64,000 nt of DNA from Hygrophila difformis. Lineage: Eukaryota > Streptophyta > Magnoliopsida > Lamiales > Acanthaceae. The notes under the pieces are model-generated. The model searched no databases. It had not been told where the DNA came from and saw only the letters and a program-made list of their open reading frames with translations. The translations under genes and the position numbers were made by a program. Each line of letters begins with the position of its first letter. The stretch's first letter is position 1. Location of the stretch: assembly GCA_030278955.1 (NCBI GenBank), contig JAOANR010000005.1:2213431-2277430 (forward strand), in the 5' to 3' direction. This document shows positions 1 through 10,984 of the stretch, one piece after another.

Positions 1-56
1 TTTCAGAACTATTTAATAATTAATAATATGAAAAATTTGAGGCGGATGCAAAACTA

Positions 57-123
57 TAGGGTTAAGGGTTTAGGGTTTAGGGTCCAATTTTTAGGGTTTA
101 GGGTTTAGGGTTTAGGGTTTAAG
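57..123. repeat. Interstitial telomere-like repeats
   Basis: Head-to-tail TTTAGGG units, slightly degenerate, interrupted once near 88-91. This is the plant telomere motif at an internal position. A shorter run lies at 776-799. Confidence 0.85.
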
Positions 124-188
124 GATAGGGGTTTTCGCGAAAATATCATTTTTTCAAAAAAATTGGGGGCGGGGCGCGAAAATTAAGG

Positions 189-267
189 GTGGGCCGTGTA
201 CGGCCCAGGCGGTTCGTGCACGAACCACGGGTTCGTATACGAACCGCCTGGGCCGTACACGGCCCAC
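189..267. repeat. Perfect 29-bp inverted repeat built from smaller palindromes (MULE left end)
   Basis: Arms 189-217 and 239-267 are exact reverse complements around a 21-bp centre. Within them lie the smaller palindromes GGGCCGTGTACGGCCC, GGTTCGTGCACGAACC, GGTTCGTATACGAACC and GGGCCGTACACGGCCC. The same GGTTCGT/ACGAACC core recurs at the other end of the element (9050-9240). They are probably transposase binding or terminal structures; this is inference from position. Confidence 0.8.
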
Positions 268-714
268 CAGTTCGTATACCCGGGTCGCGGCACATAAGCT
301 CGCGAACCCACCTTCTTCCCCACTTTCCCACTTTCTCTTTTCTTCTCTTTTCTTCCCCACTTTCCCCTTCGGCGGTTACTCCGGCGATTTCTCTTGCAAA
401 ATGGACGACAGCATTCCGGCAGATCTCTCGTGGGCATTGGGAGAGACGGAGGCGGGCAATGATGCGGGTGGGAGCCAGGCGGGCGGAGATGGAGGCGGCG
501 CCGGCACGAGCGGCGGCAACGTGGGCGGAACCGGGGCATCTTCGGCCGCCGCGCCGCCGGGCAGTGAAGCGGCGGTGCTTCTGCCACCCTCCGGCAGGGA
601 TCCCCAACGGGTTAGGCTTATTATTTTTTAATTTTTTAATTTTTTGTTATACCATTTTTTAATTATTTAATTGTGTGAATTTTGGTGAATTATTATTTTT
701 ATGTTTGATTGTGT

Positions 715-912
715 TGATATTGTTGGATTAGCTTTTCATGTATGTTCACGAGATTTTGATTAATTGATCATTGTTAGTTTAGGGTTTAGGGTTTAGGGTG
801 TTTGATGATGATTTTGTGGTATTTTTTGTTAGTACATTGATAGGGTTGATAATGTTGGATTAGTTTTTTATGTTGATGATGATATTTTGATTAATTGATC
901 ATTGATAGTTTA
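715..912. repeat. Diverged direct repeat in first ULP intron
   Basis: About 65 bp at 715-782 is repeated at 845-912. Both copies share GTTGGATTAG, then ATTTTGATTAATTGATCATTG, then TAGTTTA, with several differences between them. The copies lie about 130 bp apart, with a TTTAGGG run between them. No function is visible. Confidence 0.6.
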
Positions 913-941
913 GAACTGAATTAATTGGCCGCGATCCTTGA

Positions 942-1639
942 TAGGGGTGTGCAAATTTCGGTCGAAACCGAACAAACCGACCGAACCGAACCGAATTTTG
1001 CAATTTGGTTCGGTTTTTGGATTTCGGTTTGGTTTTTGGTTTTGAAAATCCAAAATTTCGGTTTTCGGTTCGGTTTTTGGTTTTTAAAAATCTACAATTC
1101 GGTTAACCGAACCGAACCGAAATTTAAATTATATATTTAAAAAAATATAAAATGCATTATGCCATTATATAATAAACACAAAATAATACCCATATTCGGT
1201 GATTGTTTGTGTGGATGAGAAGTGACAATTACTGTTGAGAGTTTTGAGACTTTTATATTGTTTCGTATTTGAACTATTCAGTGACCGTTTCTTTATTTTG
1301 TCATTTCATTTGTGTGTAATTTGAACATTGCAATTTGGAATGGTTTACTATTATGCACTCATAGTTATATGTAGATATGATTTTTTTGTTTGACAGGGCG
1401 AATTTACAGGTTTAAAATTGGTAATAGAAATGTTTTGATCAAAAAATATTTTATTGTTTAGAAAAACAATTCGGTTCGGTTCGGTTAACCGGTATAACCG
1501 AACCGAAATATTTCGGTTCGGTTATTTCGGTTTTCAGTAATTTTGGTTCGGTTTTGGTTTTTAGAAAAAATTCGGTTTTTAATTCGGTTTTGAAGTTTGG
1601 TTCGGTTCGATTAACCGAACCGACCAATGCACACCCCTA
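942..1639. mobile_element. hAT-type MITE
   Basis: The 12-bp terminal inverted repeat TAGGGGTGTGCA is perfect at both ends. It is flanked by an exact 8-bp target duplication ATCCTTGA (934-941 and 1640-1647), the length typical of hAT transposons. The interior is non-coding and rich in GGTTCGGTT/AACCGAACC on both strands, giving strong self-complementarity. It sits in the first intron of the ULP-like gene, so it postdates that gene. Confidence 0.92.
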
Positions 1640-2420
1640 ATCCTTGATATGGTCGCAAATCAACGGTTCGTTTGATTATTAATCTACTTAATTGTAACTA
1701 GTCATTATGTAACGAATTTTATAATAAAATTAAAAGTAAGTGTACTTTAAATTTATATTAATATTATAATATTATTAAAATAAAATGTTTACTTATTTAA
1801 GTATATTTGGTAATGTTTGATTAAATTAATAAAATGTTTGATAAATTAACAGTACTATAATAATAAAAATAAAATGGTTGATTGGTGAATTGAGTGTTTA
1901 ACGGGAGGATCAATCCTTTTTATAAATTATAGGGGGATTGGTGGTACGTGAGACAGGGTTGCCAGGGGTCTTCCCCTCACTTGGGCACCTACACGCGTCA
2001 GAAGACGCTTGTGCCGGAGATTGAGAGCGTACTTAGAGAGGCCGATCCTGACGGTTTGGAGGAGCTCCGCCGATCATGCTTCGGCCATTTGTTCCGACCG
2101 AGGTGGCATCGTGGCACCATTTCAGGGCTTGCCCTGAACGAGCTTTTGGCTCGGGAGGTAGTATTTCACCCTATCCCGAAGGAGACGAAGGGGGTGGATT
2201 GGCATATGGGGAGCGACGATGAGGTTTGGTTTAGGGTGGGCGGCCGATTCATACGGTACGGGAGAGAGCAGCACGCGATGATGACAGGGCTCCGATTCAC
2301 TGCGACTACAGATTTTCAGCTTTTTAGTCGGGACCCTTTACCGCCTGATAGTGCTGGGGCTAGGTACGCTCGGGTTTTTAGGGAGCATACGACAAATTGG
2401 TGCCGGGATCAGTTTGCCAC

Positions 2421-2436
2421 GGGGGGGGGGGGGGGG
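2421..2436 (+). repeat. 16-G homopolymer inside ULP exon 2
   Basis: Sixteen consecutive G encode five glycines in frame within the exon. The length keeps the frame open, but such a run is prone to slippage and to sequencing error. Confidence 0.8.
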
Positions 2437-4064
2437 TTCAGGGATAGGCTCGGCGATGCCCTGAAGGTCGCGAGGGTGATGGCGGCCTTCCACATGATAC
2501 TAGGGCACGATCCACAGGCGCGCCGTCCTGATCCATGGATGTGGCACCTCGTGGAGGACACGGAGGCGTGGGAGACCTTTCCGTGGGGACTCCTGTCATG
2601 GCAGGTTATGCGCGCGGGCATCAGACAGTACCCGAGGACGAGGCTCGGGCACCGTGGCTCAGCGCATCTTTACGGTTGCAGCTACGCTCTTTGGGTAAGC
2701 TAACAACTCTTGCAAATGTTGTATATTTTCGTGTAGCCTTGATCACACTGTTATTGTATTGATGTATTTAAATTTATGGCGTGTCAGGTGTGGGCGGTTG
2801 AGTCGATACCACAGCTGCATACGTGGACGCGGGTTAAGTTCATATCTGACCCGGAGGCACAGCGACCACGGATGACGAGGTGGGAGTTCGACGCAAAATG
2901 GTCGCAGCAGTCATGGGGCCAGGCGTTCGATTACGAGGTTAGTATGAGTAACTGGGTTTACCTTCCCTTCATTTTTTTTATTCTTTATTAATTCCATGCG
3001 CGAGATTACGAATTATAATTTTTTATTAATTCACTGCAGGATATTCACATTGTTGAGATTATGCTGGCGACCGATGTGGAGAGGCGCGAGCCTTATATGG
3101 CCGATGTGGATGCCCCTATCCCGCCGGGGTTGGTATGGATCCCGTTCCTCCAGCGCAAGCGTGCAGCAGCTGGGGGCGGTGGCGGCAGGAAAGTTCGGCG
3201 GAAGAAGGGTGTTGACCGGAGGCGACGTGGACGGGGCCGCGAGACATCGCCATCAGATGGGTCGGGCAGTAGTGGCTCCGACTCAGACGGGGGTCCCGAG
3301 CAGCAGGGGGGAGCCGGCAGTGAGCCGCAAGGGGGTATACATTCACCCCGTCCGCGTGAGGGTATTGATGTCGAGCCTCCACCACCCGCCGCGAGTGTAC
3401 CTCTTCGGCCTCCCGGTCGGGATGACCAGACATTATTGGCCGCGATCGCTGATATGGTCGCTCAGACAGAGCGGCGCTTGTTGGATGAGCAGGCTCGGCG
3501 GCAGGCAGAGTATAAGGGGCGATTGCTTACCCTTTTGCAGCAGGCCGTGGCGTCCATCCGTCAGGAGCAGCAGCGGTCGGTGACCCAGATGCGCGGAGAG
3601 GTACAGCGGTCGGTGACCGCATTCATGGAGAAGTTCACCCGTGTTCGCACCACAGCTGCCCCATCTTCGACAGTCCCGCCTGTCAGTGCGCCTACCGAGG
3701 GACTTCAGCCCTCGGATGAGAGGGTGGATGCAGAGGGCCAGCCGGCTGGACCCGCTGCCGTAGGAGCAGCGACCGATGATGACATATAGCGCACAGTTGC
3801 AGAGGTGGCAGCGGTCCAGCCCACCGTTGAGCGTGTGTCGTCTGAGTCGCGGGATGTGAGCGATTCACCGTCACGTCACGAGGCTGAGCCACACACGCCG
3901 CATACCAGTGGCGGTCCAGCTCACACGCCGATACCACAGTCAGGTATGTCTTTGATTCTGTATTGTAATTTTTGCACGGTCCTTTATTATTACTATATTT
4001 CTCGTTCACGATTTTATTTTTCTAACTGCGCTTACATACATTTTGATGCGCTGAACCGATGCAG

Positions 4065-4327
4065 GCGCTCCTTCAGCCAGTTCGCCGACACGGAGTGGCG
4101 AGCCAGTTCCCACCTGTGCCCCACAGCCAGGTATTAGTATGAATTTTGGGTTGCAATATTTTGTCCGGTTGTTGCAAATGATATCTTTTGCACCTCGTTT
4201 ACTAATCCGCCGCATTACTCTTACCTACATTTCGACCGCTAAAACTGTGCAGGTATGCCTTCGCACAGTTCACCTAGAGGGGGTGGAACGGCAGGACCGC
4301 GTACGCATGTGCAGCCTGATGACATAG
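4065..4327 (+). other. Two tandem symmetric (phase 1-1) micro-exons of the ULP gene
   Basis: Exons of 66 nt (4065-4130) and 75 nt (4253-4327) are flanked by phase-1 introns, so either can be skipped without a frame change. They start with similar peptides, GAPSASSP and GMPSHSSP, and the introns before them end similarly (CTTACATACATTTT and CTTACCTACATTTC, then TGCAG). An exon duplication is the simplest reading. Both extend a proline/serine-rich linker between the N-terminal domain and the peptidase. Confidence 0.6.
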
Positions 4328-5927
4328 GTACGTGAACTAATTTCTCTATCACCAAAATGAATTGTTTTTAATTAGTTGTCGTTATAGTGGCTTATAAGTA
4401 GTTGACTTGTTTTACCTCTTTTGCAGCCACACCTGTGCCTACCACTGGACCCCGGCTGTACCCACTCGGTCCCGACAGCATTGTGACCATCCGCACCACT
4501 GGTTCCGTGGACTCTGTTCAGTTCCGTAAGGGACGCCGTGGGCGCTTATCCCATAGATTGCTGAGCCCTTACCTACCATTGGAGCGTAGGCGCGGTCATG
4601 CGGATCACGCGGCATTTAACGCATACCGTGACGCCAAGGAAGCTGCCCCGTAAGTGTTTATGACAAAATTATTTACATTCATTCAACGCATTACGTGTCT
4701 AATAACTGCCCTTTTGTATAGTGTGAACGTCGGCTGGTGGCATCTAGTAGGGCCCTCCTTTTTTGAGACCTGGTGTGACATCTTAAAATTCCTCGAGTCC
4801 GATGTAAGTCAATCTACATTTTTCATTTAGCTACATAAAAGTGACACCATGCTCCAAAACACATATTGACATTCCTGTTTCAGCACATCGATGCGTATCT
4901 CGGCATTCTCCAATTTTCACCCAGCTGGCTGGGAGTAGTGCCCCGTAAGGATTACAAGTACGCCATCATGGACGTCGACTTTCTGGTTGGTCTAGCTATC
5001 CCCATCTAGTAAGAATAATTTTTTGTATTCTTGCAAATTGATTATATAAGTTCATATTTCAATTTATTCCAATAGGACACACTGATACGCGAGTGTTGGG
5101 ATGGCCTTCGGTCCCGGATGACCGACTCGCATACTGCATTCTTCAAGTTGTACGTTACGGGGGCAGCTCCTAGTTGGGGGTCCACGACAGACTGGTCAGA
5201 GTTAGATGAGGTTTGTGGAATTACATCTTAATCGCATAATTTTAATAATTAGATTACCGACACTCTAATGATCATGTTTTTTGCTACGTACAGATTATCT
5301 GCCCATACAACCCAGGGGGTCACTGGGCTATCGTACGGCTGCGACTCGAGGCGCAGACGATTGTTCTACACGATAGCCTCGTCCCAGACCGAGATTTGAA
5401 ACCAGATGTGGCCAGGGACCGATCGCCGAAGATGTGGGTGTTGCGGAAGTTATTGCCGGAGATGCTGTCGCGCACTGGCTACTATGATCGTCGTAGCGGC
5501 GCTGTTTGCTCCCCCACCTGGGATTTCAAGTTCGCTCGCAAGGAGGCAGTCATCGAGCAGACCGACAGCATCTCGTGCGGCCCGATTGCACTGTTCACTG
5601 CAGCCTGTATCGTATGTGGCCGTTTCCCGGGTGATTATCCAGATGCTTGGGCCATGCAGCAGAGCCAGGCTTTCGATGTGTGGCGCTTTAGTGCAGACCC
5701 GGACCAGGGCCCCACACGCACCACGGCTCGCGCACCCCCTGGCGGGGGTTTGTTTGATGTTGTATCGGAGCCTTAGGTGTTTTTTAGATATTTTGTGCAC
5801 TTTTCACGCATTATTATTTGGAGATATTTTGTGCGGATGTACAGTTCACGTTTCAAGTATTTTATGCACCACATATATTATTGCCTGACAATTCACGTAT
5901 TAATTTTCAGTCATCGCCCTCTTAATA

Positions 5928-8692
5928 CTAGTAATACGGAGCTGGGCTGTTTAAGTCTAGGAAAATTGGACAATTCGCTGCATCGTGTCCCGGGCCACCG
6001 CAGGTGCTACATAAGTGTGGAATGATTGGTCGGTACTCGGATGGACCGGCGACATCGGCGCTCGGGCCAGGACACCTCTTCCAATTATGGCCCACCACAC
6101 CACACACACTGCAACGTTGCCGCCTTCTGGCATTTCCACCTACTTCTGCCCTCGATGGAATCCGAATATGTTTCGGTCGACCAGCCTGCCTCGGGCAATC
6201 TGGCGTCTTGCACGTTGCCTTAGCAATCGTGGTGGGTACTACCCAGTCGGACGGGTGGTCCATAGGATACACTCGCGCTTTCCATGACTGGACGAGGACC
6301 GCACGCTTGTAGTGTGGCGACACATATGCAGTTTGCTCGTGGTTCACATACCTGCGCAAAAAGATTGAAGCGTGAATTAAACATTATCTCGTGTGACTCT
6401 TAACCATTATAAAACCGACTTATGGTTCGGGCCCGTCGATACCTGATCGCTGCCGCTGCGTGGGGACACGGTATCAAATGCTGCTGAAACCTCTGGCACG
6501 TGCATGTCTTCGACCCAAGGTTTACTGTGTACGCCTTGCCGTTCTACTCGACGATGTACTCAGCACAGTTCCTTGTGTCCTTCACTGACAGGGTATGTCC
6601 TTCGTTTTTCGCCTTCATCAGCTCCTGATGTGCCCAGTCAATCAACACAGTAGTGCCACTCAACGCGGCGCTGTGCCGCTCCATAAACCAATCAGCAATG
6701 GTTGCACGAATGACGTCGAGCATTGAGCACACAGGCAACCTTCGCGCCCACTTTAATACGTGGTTCATGCTCTCTACGGGGTTCGTCGTCATCATGTCAT
6801 AACGACGAACAGGACACCTACACGCGCAAACCGCACTTCCCCTACATTCTCCAATAGATGCGTGTATGCGGAAGGACACTGCTGCTTCAACGCATCCATA
6901 TGACGATTATAATCTGAATTCTTGTACGCATAGGCAGCCGATGTGAACAGATCCTTCACTCTCTTCCCATACCGACCTAGATTCGACTTTATGTGGAACA
7001 TACAGAGGACGTGGCGTGCCTCTGGTAACACTTGCTCAATCGCAGTTCCAATGCACTTCGCCCCATCGGACAATCAACACATCTTTCTGCAGGTGTAGTG
7101 CCCGGTGTAATTGCAATAGAAACCACCGCCACGTCTCAATTGTCTCCGTGGGCCCAACACCGAATGCAAGCGGGAATAACTGATTGTTTCCGTCTTTCGT
7201 TACCGCCACGAAGAGGACACCCCTGTACTTGCCCTTTAAATGTGTCCCGTCGATTGCTATGAAAGGCCGCATCAGTGGCCACCCAGCAATCGAGGCACCC
7301 AATGCAAAGAATGCAAGCCCGAATTTCCCCTCCATGTCCACCGCGTAATCCGTCACCGTATTTGCATTTGACTCCTTCAGCATGTGTAGGTACGAAGGGA
7401 TCATCTTGAAAGAACTGTCGTGATCCCCAAAAATTGAGCAAATTGCATGGTCCCTAATCTTCCGGGCCATTCTGATCGAGACATTGACGCCTTCTTTCTG
7501 CAGCTTTCTCTGAATCATTAGAGGCTCTAACGTCTTCTCCTTGACAACAATATATGCGGCATAATAGCTGCCCAATTGTCTCGATGGGAGTGTCGTCGGA
7601 TTAGGCCTGTCTGGGTCTGCACTGCACGTATGCGGGACCAGTCTGTACACCGTCCAAAGCGATGCCGTTCCCCTTGCTCGCATCTGAAATTCGCAACCAT
7701 CAACCCTACACCTCACGCAATACCTCGACTTATCCGACTTCCACGTTTCGAAACCACACCTAGCATCCACAAGATATTTTGTCAGCTTTTCTTGTAATTT
7801 CGCCTTCGTTGGGAAGACTGAGCCGACTGCAAATGATGTGTCCACAGTCTCGTCCACGTGCTCGTCCACCAATCGTTCCGGTAAGTCGAAGTGTGGCCGC
7901 GGAAGGTTCCACATCCCATGACTCATCTCTGGGACAATGTATGCTTCCTCAGTCCTCGGCCAAACCGGATTATGCCCTGCTTGCAGCCCGGGCCACCCCT
8001 CTTTCTCGACCCGTTCCTTATTCCGCTCTTGGTCTCTGAGGATATTGTAATACTCTTCCACACCACCGTAACGCAAGGGTGGGTCTGGATCCTCTTCAGC
8101 CTCCGATCCCGAGCTACTCTCCTCAGCACGTGCTGTATTTCCAGCATCCTCCGCATGGCCATGCTCTACGGCATCTCCGCCGAGATTCACCGCCGGCTCC
8201 GGCACCTCATCGTATTGTAAATGCCTCCCTCCTTCACCGATAACACTTCTCGGATATCCAGCAAAATTACCCATAGCGCTTCTTTCGTATGCATTTTCAC
8301 CAACCGCTCTGTACCCGTGGCTGCTCCCGGCTACATTTGCATGCCCAAACATATTCATTGTCGGGGTCGTGCCAAATATGCTCTCCATCACACTTCTCGA
8401 CTCTAAATTGGCGAATGGAAAATTTCGTTCGGCGTCGTAATTTGTTGAGTGTTGTGTATCTTGTATCCCTTATATTAAAAATAATTTCACAAAGACATGT
8501 AAACCTTGTAAAATTACTTCAACATAATATGTAGATGACGTTTTTCAACCACACTACAGTGTATCCGTTAAATCAAATTTTACTAGCAGTGTAAAAATAA
8601 AACTTACGGTTCAGACCTCGCTCTTCCTCGTCGTGTGAATGCCACTCGCCCTGGTACCATGTGCTACCGCTTAGCCGCTCAAGCCAAGACAT
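5928..8692 (-). pseudogene. MULE transposase (mudrA-like), 3-exon model, two compensating frameshifts and one stop
   Basis: On the minus strand: exon 1 8692-8608 (MSWLERLSG start), intron 8607-8403, exon 2 8402-6443, intron 6442-6352, exon 3 6351-5928. Both introns are GT-AG and join in frame. Exon 2 has an acidic N-terminal part, a MuDR-type DNA-binding region (FPTKAKLQEKL, then C/H residues), then the MULE catalytic core starting FIAIDGTHLKGKYRG with the first Asp. A one-base shift lies near 7073, directly before the second catalytic Asp (SDGAKC), and a second near 6820 restores the frame, so about 250 bp are out of frame. The SWIM zinc finger (CTCQRFQQHLIPCPH) follows an in-frame TAG at 6546-6544. 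Exon 3 ends with two CCHC knuckles (CSVCGVVGHNWKRC, CSTCGGPGHDAANC). The gene converges on the ULP-like gene, 151 bp apart. Confidence 0.88.
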
Positions 8693-8779
8693 TGTTCTGT
8701 GTAGTGGATCATCCACCGTTAAGTAACAACATAACAATTTTACCGATGTATTAATACACTTAAATAAGATCACAATAAA

Positions 8780-9000
8780 AAATAATAAAGTGTTGATAAA
8801 TTATATTACGATAATAAAATATGTTTAATAGTAATAACAATAATTTTAATTATTATAAACTACAATATGCTAAAAATTTTAACAATAATAATAGTAATAA
8901 TAACAATGGTAATAATAATGATAACAGCAATAAGACTATTATTATTAGTAACACTATTATTATTAATAACAGTAATTACTAATCTCCGCTATAACACCAA
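8780..9000. repeat. AT-rich AAT/AAC low-complexity tract
   Basis: Imperfect AAT, AAC and AGT trinucleotide runs between the transposase 5' end and the MULE right terminus. No gene is seen. A similar tract occupies about 9310-9490, outside the element. Confidence 0.7.
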
Positions 9001-9049
9001 TAATTTCCTGGAAAGGACCGGGCAGGAACCAACTGATTCGTGTCCGGCC

Positions 9050-9269
9050 AGCAGGACGAACCACACATCCAACATGGACCTGTGGTTCGTGGTTTATGGG
9101 TTCGTGGTGCGCACATCGACCACGAACCATAGACCGTACCACGGACCCTGTGGTTCGTGGTTAGTGGTTCGTGGTTGCATATGGACCACGAACCACAGAG
9201 CTTACCACGGTCCAAGTGGTTCTCTAGGACCACGAACCGCAAGATTACAATGGCCCACAGAATTTTCAC
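9050..9269. repeat. MULE right terminus with clustered GGTTCGTGGT/ACCACGAACC motifs
   Basis: Eight copies of GGTTCGT or ACGAACC in both orientations lie within about 190 bp. Several are arranged as palindromic pairs such as TGGTTCGTGGTT with ACCACGAACC. The outermost part (9228-9269) matches the left end of the element in inverted orientation. By analogy with subterminal motif arrays of plant DNA transposons these could be transposase-binding sites. Confidence 0.7.
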
Positions 9270-9299
9270 TTAAATAACACAACAAAACAAACGCTAATA

Positions 9300-9944
9300 A
9301 ATTACTTATTTAATATAATTATGATAATTAATAATAATACTAATACTAATAATAATAATACTAATAATAATAATATTTATTAATACTGTAAGTATTAATA
9401 ATTGTAATAAATACTTAAGTTATTAGTAATACTGTAAGTATTAATAATCCCAACAACAATAATATTTATTATTCTAAAATAAGTAATAATAATAGTAACA
9501 TTAACATAAATTCTGAAATAATAACAAAACAGTAAAAGAAAAAAAAATCTGTGACGTAAAACTTAAAAAAAAAGCATATCATACGCAACCATGAATTTAA
9601 AAAACAATCACTTTTCTTTATTTACTAAATATAATATGATGACTAAAAAAGCAAATTTAACTAAATTAGTAATAATATAAATTATATTTAGAGTAATGAA
9701 AAATGTGTAATGATTTCTTTTAATATATTCAAAAGATAGTGTATATGGTAATATAATTTAATTATTTTTAAAACTAACAAAGAAATTATATTATACCGTA
9801 TTCTTTAGCTTCTGTGGCTTGTCCGGTACATAACAGATCAATAAAAATAAATATTAAAATAATATTTTTATTGATTTGAAATTCAAATTAAGATAAAATA
9901 AAATTTAAAAATAAGTATGAGGCATAATATGAAAATTTTTCTAA
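9300..9944. other. AT-rich stretch without visible gene
   Basis: Trinucleotide-rich (AAT, ACT) sequence to about 9500, then AT-rich unique-looking DNA. I see no frame, splice pattern or terminal repeats. Confidence 0.6.
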
Positions 9945-10984
9945 CTATTTATGGAAAATTTCATTGGTGAAAATCTCATTGATAGGGGTCAGTATAACAC
10001 CATCTTTTAAAACGTTTGAATTTGAAATGGTGCAGTTTATATTTGTATATGTACTTTGAAAATTACCGCTATAGGATCACCCGTACAGTTCATAAGAATA
10101 TCATCCGAAAATGTCACATCTAATTGTACATCTCGCAAATGAATACCCGCTTTACCATCATCTACATCAACTATCCATTTTGCAAATTTTCTGTTATATA
10201 ATAATTTCATTGTAAACAATAATTCTTGTGGTATCTTGAGTTAATAATTACATATTAATACTTTTAACCACATCTTGTTAATGACACAAAATATTACAAC
10301 ATAACTGTTCATGATTAAAAGCTGGTTTTGGAAGATAAAATCCGACATTCTTTAAAGATTGAAATTTCTTTTGCTTATAATCATAGCAAAACAAACTATT
10401 AGTGAGAATTTTCTCATCTCAAATCGAATAAAAAATTTGGTTAAATCAAATAGGCTCATAATCATTCTACCAATCAAGAATTTTCTACTTTCATGATTTC
10501 CCAAAAATTTGTTTAACCCCAACTATCTAATATCACATCTTGGTTACTATCAACCTACTTCCATTACATAATTTATTTGATGATTATATTCCTAAGAAAC
10601 ATGACTATACAACCCTCATTCAACTATATTTCATGATTCAGTAATCCAGAACAATTGATCATGTTTAGATATTCTAATTAAAATAATTCATTGGCATTAT
10701 CTATGCTTTCATCCTTTTGACAAATATTGTTAATTAATTGTAGTAGAGAGGCATTGATGTTTTGGTGGCTATGAACTCACTTGTGTTTTTGTGGAAATAA
10801 AACAGATTATTTCTCAAAAAATTTTTGTTAAAACTAATATATATATATATATTTTCCTTTGCAGACATACGTTCAATGATGTAATTATTGATTATAGCAA
10901 CATTCATTGGTAGGGGTTAATATATAAAATTTTTGGATTTGAAGTGGTGTTGTTTATATTTGTATAAGTACTCTCAACAATTGC
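9945..10984 (-). pseudogene. Helitron helicase remnant, distal blocks (minus strand)
   Basis: Decayed minus-strand coding for the PIF1-type helicase of plant Helitrons, readable in shifting frames. Going down the minus strand: 10984-10840 has AIVESTYTNINN, ILTPTNE and an IERMSAKE block. 10720-10250 has SGLLNHEI, then CFAMIISK, QSLKNVGFYLPKP and LKVLICNY, the family's C-terminal motifs. 10220-9945 has FAKWIVDVDDGK, GDPIA and ILTPINE, which normally precede those C-terminal motifs. A middle block is therefore repeated after the C-terminal block, pointing to tandem duplication with deletions. Many stops; no function remains. The other half is at 24457-25400. Confidence 0.8.

Larger units (their letters stand above)
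401..5776 (+). pseudogene. MULE-borne ULP1/C48 cysteine peptidase-like gene, 11-exon model, one internal stop
   Basis: Model exons: 401-610, 1957-2694, 2788-2937, 3040-3943, 4065-4130, 4253-4327, 4427-4649, 4722-4803, 4884-4985, 5076-5210, 5294-5776. All ten introns are GT-AG and the exons total 3168 nt (1056 codons) in one frame. The only break is a TAG at 3787-3789 (codon 616). Exon 2 resembles the DUF1985-type domain of plant transposon ULP proteins (motifs WFRVGGRFIRYG, TGLRF), and exons 2-3 join at a typical YALW/VWAVESIPQL junction. Exon 4 is basic, then acidic and coiled-coil-like. The last exon has the C48 triad: His in GGHWAIV (5321-5323), Asp in VLHDSL (5372-5374) and Cys in DSISCGP (5576-5578). 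The family cleaves SUMO-like modifiers; the substrate here is unknown. Exon 1 (Gly/Ala-rich, after a pyrimidine-rich leader at 308-370) is the least certain part. The stop would remove the peptidase domain unless read through. Confidence 0.75.
174..9271. mobile_element. Mutator-like element (MULE) with transposase and ULP-like genes
   Basis: The unit is defined by two convergent genes, a plus-strand C48 peptidase-like gene and a minus-strand MULE transposase, bracketed by similar inverted sequence. The left end around 176-218 reads GAAAATT, then GTGGGCC, then GCGGTTCGTG. The reverse complement of 9228-9269 has the same three blocks in the same order. Both ends carry clusters of GGTTCGT/ACGAACC. 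I found no clean 9-11 bp target duplication, so the exact borders are inferred. Known background: MULEs that carry ULP-like genes (Kaonashi type) occur in several plants. Both genes are damaged, so this copy is probably not autonomous today. Confidence 0.65.

Noticed and set aside
189..662. 157-codon plus-strand frame over the MULE left end
   Set aside because: It translates the terminal palindromes and out-of-frame ULP exon 1. The 401 start has better context and splices in frame.
9961..10500. Tandem duplication of host intergenic DNA with 24457-24900
   Set aside because: Translation shows both copies are Helitron helicase sequence, so the similarity reflects duplicated transposon coding DNA.
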